A stretch of 64,000 nt of DNA, from the NCBI RefSeq assembly GCF_003634095.1, contig NZ_RBIR01000010.1, forward strand, positions 1-64,000, given 5' to 3'. The translations under genes were made by a program, and so were the position numbers. The notes under the pieces are model-generated. The model worked only from the letters and a program-made list of their open reading frames with translations, was not told the origin of the DNA and did no database searches. The DNA is from Arthrobacter oryzae. Its GTDB lineage: Bacteria; Actinomycetota; Actinomycetes; Actinomycetales; Micrococcaceae. Positions 24,678 through 33,266 of this stretch are shown here, in pieces (position 1 is the stretch's first letter; every line of letters begins with the position of its first letter).

Positions 24678-25700
24678 TCAGGGTACGTCCTTGAGGAATT
24701 CAAGGGCCTGCTCCGCACGTTGCGGGGCTCCTGCCTTCTCAAAGTGGTCGGCGGCTTCCAGCAAGTGTTTCCGCGCTTCGGCCCAGTTGCCCAAATCGGC
24801 GTGGGAGCGGCCCAGCAGCAAGCATGCCTCTCCCAAAATCTGAGGCGAAGGCGTTTCCAGATCTACAGAAATCTGCTCGAGCAGTTTGACGGCTGCGGCG
24901 GATTCTCCTGCGAGGTAGTTCCAGTGGCCGCGGTTCAATTTCAACAACAGAAAGTCGTTGGGGCTGCCGCCAATGACATCTGTGGCAAGTTCCGCGCGTT
25001 CAATACAGCGGAGAGTGTCAGAGTCCGCAACGTCAGCAGCGAGTCGCATGGCCGCGGAGGCCTTGTTGAATTTGGCCCAGACCGTGAGGTTTCGAGCCGG
25101 TGAGAAGGTCGCAGCGGCGAGCTCGTGATAGTGCAGCCCTTCCGCGACTTTGCTGCAGAGGAACGCGACGTTTCCGATGACCCAGTACGCCTTACCCACG
25201 ATTTGGTCGTCGACTTCGCCCGAAATGACGTCGGCCATGACGAGGCTTTCCGCCCACGCTTCGTCAAGTCTCCCGCTGTCGGCAAGCGCCGCAATGAGCG
25301 CCTGCCGGGCCTTGACGGCGATTTCGACGTCGTCCTCGCCGTTCATGAGGTCGGCCGCCGCCCTGGCCTCGTCGGCTGCCTGCTCCAAGAGGCCGAGTCC
25401 TTGATACGCCTTTGCGAGGAGAATGTGCACCTGCGCTCGGAGCTGCGGCATTGCGTCTCCGGGTTGCTCCAGCAGGGAGCCAGCAACTCCGGCGCTGGCC
25501 TCAAAGTCGCCAGCGGCAAGCAGGCACTCAGCCCCAAATAAGGTCATGCCCCACCACGACGCACCGTCGCCTTCCGCACGGCCGATCTCAGCGGCCACCT
25601 GCGCGGTGATCGCGGCCTCTCGGAACTCATGATTGGACCGGTGCTCGCGCGCCTGCAACTCTGCAGCTACGTACGAGGATGAAACGGCGTTTTGTTGCAT
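24678..25700 (-). CDS. TPR-repeat protein without DNA-binding domain, possible peptide-responsive regulator
   Basis: The 340-residue protein is almost entirely alpha-helical tetratricopeptide repeat. Helical pairs with TPR-like Ala, Gly and Tyr spacing run through it, for example AQVHILLAKAYQGLGLLEQA, AVKARQALIAALADSGRLDE and GEACLLLGRSHADLGNWAEA. No helix-turn-helix is present at the N-terminus, unlike many actinobacterial XRE-TPR regulators, so it resembles the Rap-type architecture. It is divergent from a small secreted peptide gene. A role in sensing that peptide is an inference from layout alone; scaffold or stress functions are equally open. Confidence 0.7.
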   Translation of the reverse strand: MQQNAVSSSYVAAELQAREHRSNHEFREAAITAQVAAEIGRAEGDGASWWGMTLFGAECLLAAGDFEASAGVAGSLLEQPGDAMPQLRAQVHILLAKAYQGLGLLEQAADEARAAADLMNGEDDVEIAVKARQALIAALADSGRLDEAWAESLVMADVISGEVDDQIVGKAYWVIGNVAFLCSKVAEGLHYHELAAATFSPARNLTVWAKFNKASAAMRLAADVADSDTLRCIERAELATDVIGGSPNDFLLLKLNRGHWNYLAGESAAAVKLLEQISVDLETPSPQILGEACLLLGRSHADLGNWAEARKHLLEAADHFEKAGAPQRAEQALEFLKDVP

Positions 25701-25921
25701 GCTTCAATTATCCTTTGCCGCGGAAGCGGAATCGAACAAACCGCGCAAGCAAGACCTACGCAATGTTCCCGCAGGAAATCCCTAGCTCCCGCGCAGGTGC
25801 GCCCGAATAGCACAGGCCCGTGATTGGATGAACGAATTGTTATAACGCGGCGTGTCGCTTACCCCTATACTGAACTTGCATCACATGAGTCACATCAGCC
25901 TCTTACGTATCAGGAGTCCTA
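25701..25921. promoter_or_regulatory. Divergent promoter region of the TPR protein and secreted peptide
   Basis: The 221-base spacer separates two divergent starts. Toward the peptide gene it has a TATACT box at 25866-25871 and TATAAC at 25841-25846, but no well-spaced -35. The direct repeat TCACAT-GAG-TCACAT (about 25881-25895) lies between the box and the start. AGGAG at 25912-25916 is the ribosome-binding site. I see no other gene here. Confidence 0.45.
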
Positions 25922-26071
25922 ATGAAGAAGACCCTTGCAACACTCCTCGTCGCCGGTGCGCTGGCCGCCGCTGGCCTGTCTGCTGCATCTGCCATCTCGG
26001 CTAGCGGCAGCAATTCAGGTCAGGGCTCGGTCCAAGCTGTGAACTGGTGGCCGGACTCCACAAAGAAGTAA
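25922..26071 (+). CDS. Small secreted peptide (49 residues), candidate signal peptide precursor
   Basis: The ORF starts with ATG five bases after AGGAG and ends at TAA. The product begins MKKTLATLLVAGALAAAG, a clear signal peptide with a likely signal peptidase I site after LSAASA (residue 24). The mature 25 residues are Ser/Gly-rich, then end QAVNWWPDSTKK, with paired tryptophans and lysines. A hairpin terminator follows within 20 bases, so it is a single-gene transcript. It is divergent from a TPR protein, which recalls Rap/Phr or other RRNPPA peptide-receptor pairs, but no family match can be claimed. A structural or antimicrobial peptide is also possible. Confidence 0.7.
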   Translation: MKKTLATLLVAGALAAAGLSAASAISASGSNSGQGSVQAVNWWPDSTKK

Positions 26072-26090
26072 CGGAGACTGCATTGACTGG

Positions 26091-26124
26091 CGGTGGGTGT
26101 CGGAAGTGATTCCAACACCCACCG
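26091..26124 (+). terminator. Terminator after the secreted peptide gene
   Basis: CGGTGGGTGTCGGA pairs with TTCCAACACCCACCG around AGTGA, with one mismatch. TCGTTGTTT follows, giving a short T-rich tail. It lies 20 bases after the peptide stop codon. Confidence 0.8.
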
Positions 26125-26197
26125 TCGTTGTTTAACCCTCGGCCAGCGCCAGCAACGGCTATTGGGCCGGAGACTCCAACGGCCCCGCTAGCGCGTC

Positions 26198-27733
26198 CTA
26201 TGTAGTTTTGCTGCTGTTGATCAGCGTCATGATCTCGGCCGCCGGTGCGGGCCTGCCGAAATAGTAGCCCTGACCGCTGCCGCAGCCCATCTCGCGGAGC
26301 ACGTCCGCCTGCTCCAGCGTTTCGATCCCCTCCGCCAGTGCCTTGAGTCCGCAGGCGTGGATCAGGTGCAACACGGCGGCCACAAAATCCCGCTGCTGCT
26401 CGTCGTCGCCCAGGCCGCTGATCAGGCTCCGGTCGATCTTGACTACGTTCACCGGCAGCTTCCGCAGGTAGCTGATGGAGGAATAGCCGGTGCCGAAGTC
26501 GTCGATCTCAAGCTGCACGCCCAGCCGCCGGAGGCCGTTGAGCGAATACTGGTCCACGTCCCCGCCGTTGACGGCCATGGACTCCGTCAGTTCCACGATC
26601 AGGTTGGACGCGTCCACCCCGGTCTCCCTGAGGATGTCCCGCACGTGTTCGATCAGCTCGAGGTTTTGCAGTTCCGTGGTGGAGATGTTGACGCGGACGT
26701 TGAAGGTGCTGTCCACCTGCTGATCCTGCTGCCATTGCCGCAGTTGACGCACGGCATTGCGCAGCACCCAGTGGCCCAGGTCCACGATCATGCCGGTTTC
26801 CTCGGCCAGGGGAATGAACTGGTCCGGCATGAGCAGGCCGCGCTCCGGGTGGTTCCAGCGGACCAGCGCCTCCACGCCCTCCACCCTGCCCGTGGCGAGG
26901 TCCACCACCGGCTGGTAGTGCAGGGTCAGCTGGTCCTGCCGGATCGCTTCGCGCATTTCGGTGACCATGACGCTCTGGAGCCGCCGCGCGTACAGCAGCG
27001 CCGGCTCGAAGACTTTGATGCTGCTGTGCGGCTGGGCCTTGGCGGCGTACATGGCCGTGTCGGCCTCCATGACGAGGTCATCGACGGACTGGCCGGGTTC
27101 GGCAATCCGCAGGCCGATGCTGGTCCCGCAGGTGATGCGGAGGTCGCCGACGTCGAGGCTCTCGTTGAGCGCCTTGAGGATCCTGTTTGCCACCCGGCGC
27201 GCCCGCACCAGGTTGGACTTCGGCAGCATCACCGCGAATTCGTCGCCGCCGAGGCGCGCCACCGTGTCCGTCTCGCGCACGGCGTCCTGGAGCCGGCGCG
27301 CGATCACGCGCAGGACGTCGTCGCCGGCGCTGTGACCCAGGGTGTCGTTGATGCCCTTGAACGAATCGAGATCAAGAATCAGCAGTGCCGGCGGCATCTC
27401 GCCGCGCGAGGATTCGGCCAGGGCGTGGCTCAGGACCGAATTGAGTGCGGTCCGGTTGGCGAGTTGGGTCAGCGGGTCGGTCAGTGCCATGCGCTCGAGT
27501 TCCACCTGCGCCTCGCGCAGCATGGCCGTGCGGCTTTCGACGCGCTCCTCGAGCTCCTGGTAGATGGTCTGCAGGTCATCAGCCATCAGGTTGATGCCGG
27601 CAATGACGGCGGCGACGTCGTCGCGGGCCCCGGACGACGGGATTCTGGTGCTTAGGTCGCCGCCGGCAATACGGACAATGCCCTCCACGAGGGCGTGCAG
27701 CCGGGGGTCCGGGGCGTCACTCTTCACGGGCAT
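26198..27733 (-). CDS. HAMP-GGDEF-EAL protein, c-di-GMP turnover
   Basis: The 511-residue protein joins a HAMP-like segment (about 10-65, GGDLSTRIPSSG) and coiled coil to a diguanylate cyclase domain with GGDEF at 162-166, then a phosphodiesterase domain with EAL at 288-290 (VEGVEALVRWNHPERGL) and the later DDFGTGYSS and KIDRS motifs. Both signatures are intact, so it could make and degrade c-di-GMP. No membrane segment is present despite the HAMP-like part, so input must come from a partner. Its start overlaps the DUF7793 gene by 17 bases, placing it last in the operon behind a GT2 glycosyltransferase. Confidence 0.9.
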   Translation of the reverse strand: MPVKSDAPDPRLHALVEGIVRIAGGDLSTRIPSSGARDDVAAVIAGINLMADDLQTIYQELEERVESRTAMLREAQVELERMALTDPLTQLANRTALNSVLSHALAESSRGEMPPALLILDLDSFKGINDTLGHSAGDDVLRVIARRLQDAVRETDTVARLGGDEFAVMLPKSNLVRARRVANRILKALNESLDVGDLRITCGTSIGLRIAEPGQSVDDLVMEADTAMYAAKAQPHSSIKVFEPALLYARRLQSVMVTEMREAIRQDQLTLHYQPVVDLATGRVEGVEALVRWNHPERGLLMPDQFIPLAEETGMIVDLGHWVLRNAVRQLRQWQQDQQVDSTFNVRVNISTTELQNLELIEHVRDILRETGVDASNLIVELTESMAVNGGDVDQYSLNGLRRLGVQLEIDDFGTGYSSISYLRKLPVNVVKIDRSLISGLGDDEQQRDFVAAVLHLIHACGLKALAEGIETLEQADVLREMGCGSGQGYYFGRPAPAAEIMTLINSSKTT

Positions 27734-28121
27734 ACTGCCTTAGCCATTCAACGGCCTCGGGTGCGGAGCCGAAGAACTGCGCCGGAATCGTTTCGCTTCT
27801 GGACCGCAGGAGATAGTGGGCGATGACCCGGTCCACCGGGCTCTCACCTACCAGCGCGAACGCTGTCGCCGCTATGGACCCGGTATAGACCTGCCGGGCT
27901 TCAACACTGACGCCGACGACGCCGGTGATCACCAGGAGCACGGGCACCCGCCGGCCTGCGGCGAGGGACCGGACGGCGTCCCCCGCAACGCGTGCCTCGG
28001 GACCTTCGATTTCGTGGTTCGGGGGCAGCAGGACTTCGATGATTCCGCCGTCGAGCATGCGCACCCCGATGGCGCGGTCCGCGCGGTCCGCACCGGGCCC
28101 CGCCAGGGCCTCGGCCGTCAT
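27717..28121 (-). CDS. DUF7793 (STAS/SEC14-like) protein
   Basis: The 134-residue protein resembles the DUF7793 family, small STAS-like proteins of actinobacteria. Recognisable stretches are GRRVPVLLVITGVVGVSVEA, SIAATAFALVGESPVDRVIA and PAQFFGSAPEAVEWLRQY. The family's function is unknown; STAS-like proteins often act as switch or anti-sigma partners. The start overlaps the GT2 stop as ATGA, and its end overlaps the GGDEF-EAL gene. It may connect those two proteins, by inference from operon structure only. Confidence 0.8.
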   Translation of the reverse strand: MTAEALAGPGADRADRAIGVRMLDGGIIEVLLPPNHEIEGPEARVAGDAVRSLAAGRRVPVLLVITGVVGVSVEARQVYTGSIAATAFALVGESPVDRVIAHYLLRSRSETIPAQFFGSAPEAVEWLRQYAREE

Positions 28122-30463
28122 CGGACCGCGATTCGACGGCGGCGGTCCGTGGACCCGCGGAGGTCACGGTTCAGCCGGCGGTCGCCGTGGTAGAGGATGG
28201 TTTCCCAGTCGACTTCCTCGGCTGTCTTGGCAATCACGGGGGTCTCCTTCACGCTCTTGGGCCGGGGACTGACATACAGCCAGTTAACCATCCCGAGGAA
28301 CACATCGACGGCGGAATTGAAAACTCCGATGTAGGCACGAATCGCGCCGGCTGCCAGGACGGCGTTCAGCGACGCGAAGGCCACGTTGCCCCAGTTCCCC
28401 ACTTGCGCGTCCCGCCACACGGTGAGCAGCGAGAAGGCCACGATCGCGTAGGGCGTCAGCACGTAGATGGCCGGGGCCGCGGTGCGGTCCTTGACCTTGG
28501 GGGTGCGGGCGAAGGGAATCTTGTCGCCGGTGACGGCCTGCTGCAGCGATTTCAGCACGCCCGCCAGGTTGACCGGCAGCAGCACCAGGTTGAAACCGTA
28601 GATCCGGAAGATATCGCTGAAGCGGTGCCCGCAGTCACGCAGGTCGCTGCCCATCGCCAGGAAGTACGGCAGGGCCGCGAGGAACACGATGGGACTCAGC
28701 AGCCGGCTGTCGTAGGGGTACGCCAGGAGGAAGACGAGGCCGAAGCTTGCCCAGGCGATGGACGCCATGTAATTCACCCGCAGCAGCACCTCCCGGAACA
28801 GGATTTTGCGGCGGTCGGACCGGTGCTGGAGGAGCTGGGCCCACAGTTTGGGCAGGATCAGCAGACCGCCGTTGGCCCAGCGGCGGCGCTGGACCACGAG
28901 GGAGCCGAAGTCGGGAGGGGTGGCGCTGTAACTAAGCCGTTCCGGATAGTTCACCAGGGTCCAGCCGTGCTGGCCGAGGTCGATGCTGGATTCGGTGTCT
29001 TCGATGACGGTACGGTCCTGGATGTAGGTCCGGATCTCGAAGGCCCCGTTGGTTTCCACCTCCACGATGTCCTCGAGGGCGCGTTTGCGGATGACCGCGT
29101 TCGCACCCACCCAGAACGTCGCACCGTAATAGCTCATGCCCTGGTGCAGGATGTGCTGGAGGTCGGTAGTAGCTCCCGCAACCCGCTCGATGCGGGTGGG
29201 GGCGCCGCGGAAGGAAGAGTACGGCGTCTGCGTCACCGCGACCTGCTCGTTGCCGGCCGATTCCAGGAAGTACACCAGCCGGAGGCAGTAGTCGCGCAGT
29301 AGCAGAGAGTCGGCGTCGAGCGTCAACAGATACGTGGTGTCGCGGACCTCCATGGCCTGGTCCTGCCCGGCGAGCCCGACGTCGGCCGTCGCCTTGCGGA
29401 GGACCACGCCGTCAGCGGTGGTTTCCTTGATCCAGGTGTGCCCCATCAGCGAGATGTAGGCGTTGAGGTTCATGGCCTTGTTCGCCTCGTGCGACAGGCT
29501 GGCGTACTTTTTGCGTTCAAACGTCTCGGTGGAGACGTTGAAGATCCAGGTCAGCCGGAGATACAGCTCCTCGATCCGGGACCGCGGCGGTGAGGCCTGC
29601 TGCACCGAAGCTGCGTTCAGGCCCAGGAGTACGAGCCTCAACTCGCGGGCCAGGCCCATGAGGACCAGGTCGACAAAGAACTCGTCGACGTGGTCGTCCA
29701 CATTTTCGGCGGCGGCCATCGTTTCAAGCCATCTGGCGGCGGCCTCGTATTCATCGATCAGCATGCCGAGCTCGGCCGCCTCATGCCCGCCGGAAATCTT
29801 GCCCCGGCGCCGGAACTCGGCCAGGGCGGCGTTGAAACGGGCGGCCGGGACACTGAGCGCGGCGGCGATCTCCGAGGTCAGCGCGCGGGTCTTGTCCAGC
29901 CGGGCCCGGTCGGCAGGGTCCGAGGGGTGCGGCGGGTCGTCAAGGAGCAGGACCACTTTGAGCTCGGGGAACTCCTGTAGGGCCGCGGACCACAGCGTGG
30001 CGCGCACCACCTGGGGTTCCTCGGCGTAGGAGGGAACAAGGACGGTGATGCCCTCGGAGTACTCGGCGAAGTGGCGGTCCAGCTCGCCGCGCGGCACCCG
30101 GGAATGGTCACGGAACCGGTAAAGGGCCCCTTGCCGGGCCAGAAGATACATGAGGGCGGAAAATGTCAGGAATGTTACGACGACAAGATAGGAAATCGTC
30201 TCAAACTGAAACCTGAAGCCCGCGTTCGGGTTGTCCGCGAGCTCTTTAAGGATGGTGGAGATGACGTACGTTACCCAGGCCCCCAGGGTGGTGAGAATTC
30301 CCAGCCGGCCGAGGATTATTTTGCGCCTGGAGGGCCTCGGATGAACAATTGATAGCGGTTCGGAACGCCTTTCGGCCCCCCATTGGCGGCGCCGGACCAC
30401 ACCCTTTTGTTCGGTGGTGACGCTTTCCGCTTCTACGCGCGGCAAGACAAGCTGATCTGGCAT
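28118..30463 (-). CDS. Membrane glycosyltransferase family 2 (processive, cellulose/chitin-synthase-like)
   Basis: The 781-residue protein has two N-terminal membrane segments (ILGRLGILTTLGAWVTYVIS and a second near ISYLVVVTFLTFSALMYLL), a large cytoplasmic GT2 domain, and several C-terminal membrane segments. The GT2 motifs are VLVPSYAEE, TLDADSLLLRDYCLRL (the DAD type), a TED-like VIEDTESSIDLGQHGW, and the processivity motif QRRRWANGGLL. Such enzymes make and export a polysaccharide, and the sugar is not readable from sequence. A large insert of about 200 residues separates the first motif from the DAD. I see no PilZ domain. The start at 30463 gives a natural N-terminus; 30529 is also open. 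It leads an operon with DUF7793 and GGDEF-EAL genes and faces a secreted GH18 gene. Confidence 0.85.
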   Translation of the reverse strand: MPDQLVLPRVEAESVTTEQKGVVRRRQWGAERRSEPLSIVHPRPSRRKIILGRLGILTTLGAWVTYVISTILKELADNPNAGFRFQFETISYLVVVTFLTFSALMYLLARQGALYRFRDHSRVPRGELDRHFAEYSEGITVLVPSYAEEPQVVRATLWSAALQEFPELKVVLLLDDPPHPSDPADRARLDKTRALTSEIAAALSVPAARFNAALAEFRRRGKISGGHEAAELGMLIDEYEAAARWLETMAAAENVDDHVDEFFVDLVLMGLARELRLVLLGLNAASVQQASPPRSRIEELYLRLTWIFNVSTETFERKKYASLSHEANKAMNLNAYISLMGHTWIKETTADGVVLRKATADVGLAGQDQAMEVRDTTYLLTLDADSLLLRDYCLRLVYFLESAGNEQVAVTQTPYSSFRGAPTRIERVAGATTDLQHILHQGMSYYGATFWVGANAVIRKRALEDIVEVETNGAFEIRTYIQDRTVIEDTESSIDLGQHGWTLVNYPERLSYSATPPDFGSLVVQRRRWANGGLLILPKLWAQLLQHRSDRRKILFREVLLRVNYMASIAWASFGLVFLLAYPYDSRLLSPIVFLAALPYFLAMGSDLRDCGHRFSDIFRIYGFNLVLLPVNLAGVLKSLQQAVTGDKIPFARTPKVKDRTAAPAIYVLTPYAIVAFSLLTVWRDAQVGNWGNVAFASLNAVLAAGAIRAYIGVFNSAVDVFLGMVNWLYVSPRPKSVKETPVIAKTAEEVDWETILYHGDRRLNRDLRGSTDRRRRIAVR

Positions 30464-30675
30464 TAGTCCCCATAAGACTGCAAATTCGGCATATTGGTGC
30501 GCACCTACGTCAAAGCCCGCACGCCGCACCGGATGTTCCGGTGAGTGCCCTTATGATAATGCAAGGTCAGACGCTTGCCGGACATCAGACACCCCGGAAA
30601 ATCACACGAGCTGATACCGGCCGCCGGCACATCCCGGCTGTCAACCAATTACGCATTATGCACATAGGGGGCGCT

Positions 30676-32277
30676 GTGTCCGATCGATTCCCAGGCCGCA
30701 AGCTATCGGTAGTCCGGGTGGGCGTGCTCATCGGCGCCGTGGTGGCTGCGGCCGCCGGCGGAGTGGCCGCGTGGGGCAACTTCCAGGACGTCCGGGCGGC
30801 CGAGGCCATTCCGTCCGTATTCTCCGGATACGTGGACGTCACCGCGACTCCGCGGTACGCCTTCGAGGCCCCGGTCTCCAAGGAGGCCGACAAGGTTGTG
30901 CTGTCCTTCGTCGTCGCCGATCCCAAGGATCCATGCACGCCTTCCTGGGGCGCCGCCTACTCGCTCTCCGACGCGGCGGCCTCGCTGGACCTGGACCGGC
31001 GCGTGGCCCGGCTCCAGCAGCTCGGCGGCACCGTGGCCGTGTCCTTTGGCGGGCTGACCAACCAGGAACTGGCCGTGAGCTGCACGGATCCCGCCAAGCT
31101 GAAGTCGGCCTATGACGCCGTCGTTTCGCGCTACAACGTCAGCAGCATCGATCTTGATGTCGAAGGCGAGGCGCTGTCCAACTCCGCGGCCCTTCAACGG
31201 CGGTCGGCGGCCATCGCCGCGATCCAGCAGGACCGCCAGCGCGAAGGCAAGACCCTCAGCGTGTGGCTGACCCTGCCGGCGGATCCCAACGGCCTCACGG
31301 CGGCGGGCACGGATGCCGTGAGCCGGATGATCACCGCAGGCGTCGACCTCGCGGGCGTGAACGCCATGACGATGGACTACGGCGGGAGCAAGCTGCCCGG
31401 CCGGTCCATGTATGAGAACGCGGTGTCCGCCGCGGAAGCCACCCACCGGCAGCTGACCGGCTTGTACCGGGCGGCCGGCAGCGAGCTCGGCAGCGAAACG
31501 GTGTGGCGGAAGGTCGGCCTGACGCCGATGATCGGCCAGAACGACATCGCCGGCGAAATTTTCACGCTCAAGGACGCCCAAGAACTGAGCGCCTATGCCA
31601 GCGCGCACGGCGTCGGCCGGCTGTCCATGTGGTCCCTGAACCGCGACCGCACGTGCAGCCAGAACTTCCCGGACGTTACGAAGGTTTCCGATGGCTGCAG
31701 CGGCGTGGACCAGGGCGGCTCATCCTTCGCCACGATCCTCGGCGCCGGTGTGATGGCGAGCCCGTCTGCCGCCCCGGCCGCCACGGCCGGACAGACTCCC
31801 GCCCCGGCTGTCAGCGACGATCCCTCCACCAGCCCTTATCCGGTGTGGTCGGAGACCGCCGCCTACACCGCCGGCGAGCGGATCGTGTGGCATTCGAACG
31901 TGTACGAGGCCAAGTGGTGGACCCGCGCCGACACCCCGGACGACCCCGTACTCCAGGGCACCGCGACCCCGTGGCGGATCATAGGCCCGGTCCTGGCCGG
32001 TGACCGGCCGACGCCCCAGCTCACGGCACCGGCTGGCACGGCCCCGGACTGGCAGCCGGCCAAGGTATACCGCAAGGGCGACCGGGTGTTGTTCGAGGGC
32101 AGGGTCTTCGAAGCAAAATGGTGGACCCAGACCGACAGCCCCGAAGCTTCGCTGCAGGGATCGCCCGACTCGCCGTGGTCCAAGCTGCGTGACGAGGAAC
32201 TGCTCAAGGTCATGGCCGCGGCGACCGCAACCTCCGCGCCGACGGCAAGCACGACGGCTTCCGCTCCGGCTCCGTAG
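30676..32277 (+). CDS. Secreted GH18-type glycoside hydrolase with two C-terminal carbohydrate-binding modules
   Basis: The 533-residue protein has an N-terminal membrane or signal segment (VVRVGVLIGAVVAAAAGGVA), then a GH18-like barrel with SSIDLDVE at residues 156-163. This is the DxxDxDxE motif with the catalytic Glu163 kept but the first Asp replaced by Ser. Substrates of the family are chitin and poly-GlcNAc-like polymers. Two similar short modules follow, each with AAYTAGERIVWHSNVYEAKW- or GDRVLFEGRVFEAKWWTQTD-type sequence, characteristic of CBM5/12 chitin-binding modules. The GTG at 30676 has AGGGGG four bases upstream; upstream in-frame ATGs lack such a site. It is divergent from the GT2 synthase. 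Confidence 0.82.
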   Translation: MSDRFPGRKLSVVRVGVLIGAVVAAAAGGVAAWGNFQDVRAAEAIPSVFSGYVDVTATPRYAFEAPVSKEADKVVLSFVVADPKDPCTPSWGAAYSLSDAAASLDLDRRVARLQQLGGTVAVSFGGLTNQELAVSCTDPAKLKSAYDAVVSRYNVSSIDLDVEGEALSNSAALQRRSAAIAAIQQDRQREGKTLSVWLTLPADPNGLTAAGTDAVSRMITAGVDLAGVNAMTMDYGGSKLPGRSMYENAVSAAEATHRQLTGLYRAAGSELGSETVWRKVGLTPMIGQNDIAGEIFTLKDAQELSAYASAHGVGRLSMWSLNRDRTCSQNFPDVTKVSDGCSGVDQGGSSFATILGAGVMASPSAAPAATAGQTPAPAVSDDPSTSPYPVWSETAAYTAGERIVWHSNVYEAKWWTRADTPDDPVLQGTATPWRIIGPVLAGDRPTPQLTAPAGTAPDWQPAKVYRKGDRVLFEGRVFEAKWWTQTDSPEASLQGSPDSPWSKLRDEELLKVMAAATATSAPTASTTASAPAP

Positions 32278-32320
32278 GGGGCGCGCGGGGCCGTTCAGCG
32301 GCCCGCGTTTGGCGGCTGTT

Positions 32321-32348
32321 CAGCGGGCCCGCGTGTGCGGGCCCGCTG
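32321..32348. terminator. Terminator hairpin between GH18 and DUF998 genes
   Basis: CAGCGGGCCCGC pairs perfectly with GCGGGCCCGCTG around GTGT. It lies between two convergent genes and probably ends both transcripts. Confidence 0.75.
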
Positions 32349-32356
32349 CGGCGTTT

Positions 32357-33109
32357 CTAGGACCGGGCATGCCGGCGCAGCGCCCGCTCGTGCTGGACCC
32401 GCTGGGCGATCACGAGGCCGGCCGCGGCCACGCCAACCGTAATGGGGTAACCCATAAACCTCTCCAGCGTGCCCGGCTCCGGGACGTGCATGCCTGTCAG
32501 GCCGCCCGCTATGAGCGCCGTCAGGGACACCGCGCCGCAGGCCAGGATGATCCACGCCAGCGCTGTCTGCCGCAGCCATAGTCCGCCCAGAACCAGAAGC
32601 GCCACGGCACCTGCCGCAAAATACATCAGGGCCCCTGCCACGTGCCAAGCGGACCCGGCGTCCTCGGGTACCAGCCCCACGATGACGGTGCCCGCCCCGG
32701 CGATGCCGGTCAGCAGCCGGGCCGTGCCCGTGATCCGGCCCGTCATCCGTCCCCGCACGGACGGAACGCCGCGCCGCGCGGCGCAGGCCAGGAGCGCCGA
32801 TCCGAGCAAGAGCGCTCCAATGACCATGCCGAGGCCCTGGACCACGAAGGACACGTTCATCAGCAGATGCGCCGGCGAGCAGACGTCCCGGCCCGAGAAG
32901 TCCCCGCAGGCCGAGGCGCCGAGGTCGCTGATGTAGCCGGTGCGGCGGCTGTAGGGTTCGGCGCCCGCCCAGGCGCCGATCACTGCCGACTCCGCCACGA
33001 AATACTGCAGCACGCTCAGCTTCGCCAGGGCTCCGACGTAGAACTGCGTCGAGGCGATGTCTGGGTAATAGAGGGCTTCGGCGGACACCTCGGTTGTTCC
33101 TGCAGTCAT
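32357..33109 (-). CDS. DUF998 family membrane protein
   Basis: A 250-residue protein with about six membrane segments. The loop after the first, with YSRRTGYISDLGA and the nearby VCSPAHLLMNVSFVVQGLGM, is typical of DUF998 proteins, as is GLVPEDAGSAWHVAGALMYF. The family's function is unknown. It is followed by a terminator and convergent with the GH18 gene. The ATG at 33109 is 83 bases from the tRNA gene on the other strand. Confidence 0.8.
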   Translation of the reverse strand: MTAGTTEVSAEALYYPDIASTQFYVGALAKLSVLQYFVAESAVIGAWAGAEPYSRRTGYISDLGASACGDFSGRDVCSPAHLLMNVSFVVQGLGMVIGALLLGSALLACAARRGVPSVRGRMTGRITGTARLLTGIAGAGTVIVGLVPEDAGSAWHVAGALMYFAAGAVALLVLGGLWLRQTALAWIILACGAVSLTALIAGGLTGMHVPEPGTLERFMGYPITVGVAAAGLVIAQRVQHERALRRHARS

Positions 33110-33192
33110 GCCAAGAGCGTAGTACGCGTGCTCACCTTGTATGCTTATATCCGTGTCCGACCGGGCCGGCCCTTTTCCGGCCCCGGACGCCC

Positions 33193-33265
33193 GCCCTCGT
33201 AGCTCAGTGGATAGAGCACGGCTCTCCTAAAGCCGGTGTCGTTGGTTCGATTCCAATCGAGGGCA
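33193..33265 (+). tRNA. tRNA-Arg (anticodon CCT)
   Basis: The 73-base sequence folds as a cloverleaf. The acceptor arms are GCCCTCG and CGAGGGC, the D-arm is AGCTC with GTGGATAGAGC, the anticodon arm CGGCT-CTCCTAA-AGCCG shows CCT at 33226-33228, and the T-arm contains GGTTCGATTCC. No CCA is encoded. It reads AGG codons. Confidence 0.95.
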
Positions 33266-33266
33266 C

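Noticed and set aside
26198..32277. Genomic island or prophage around the GT2 locus
   Set aside because: No integrase, attachment repeat or phage gene was seen, and base composition looks like the surrounding chromosome.
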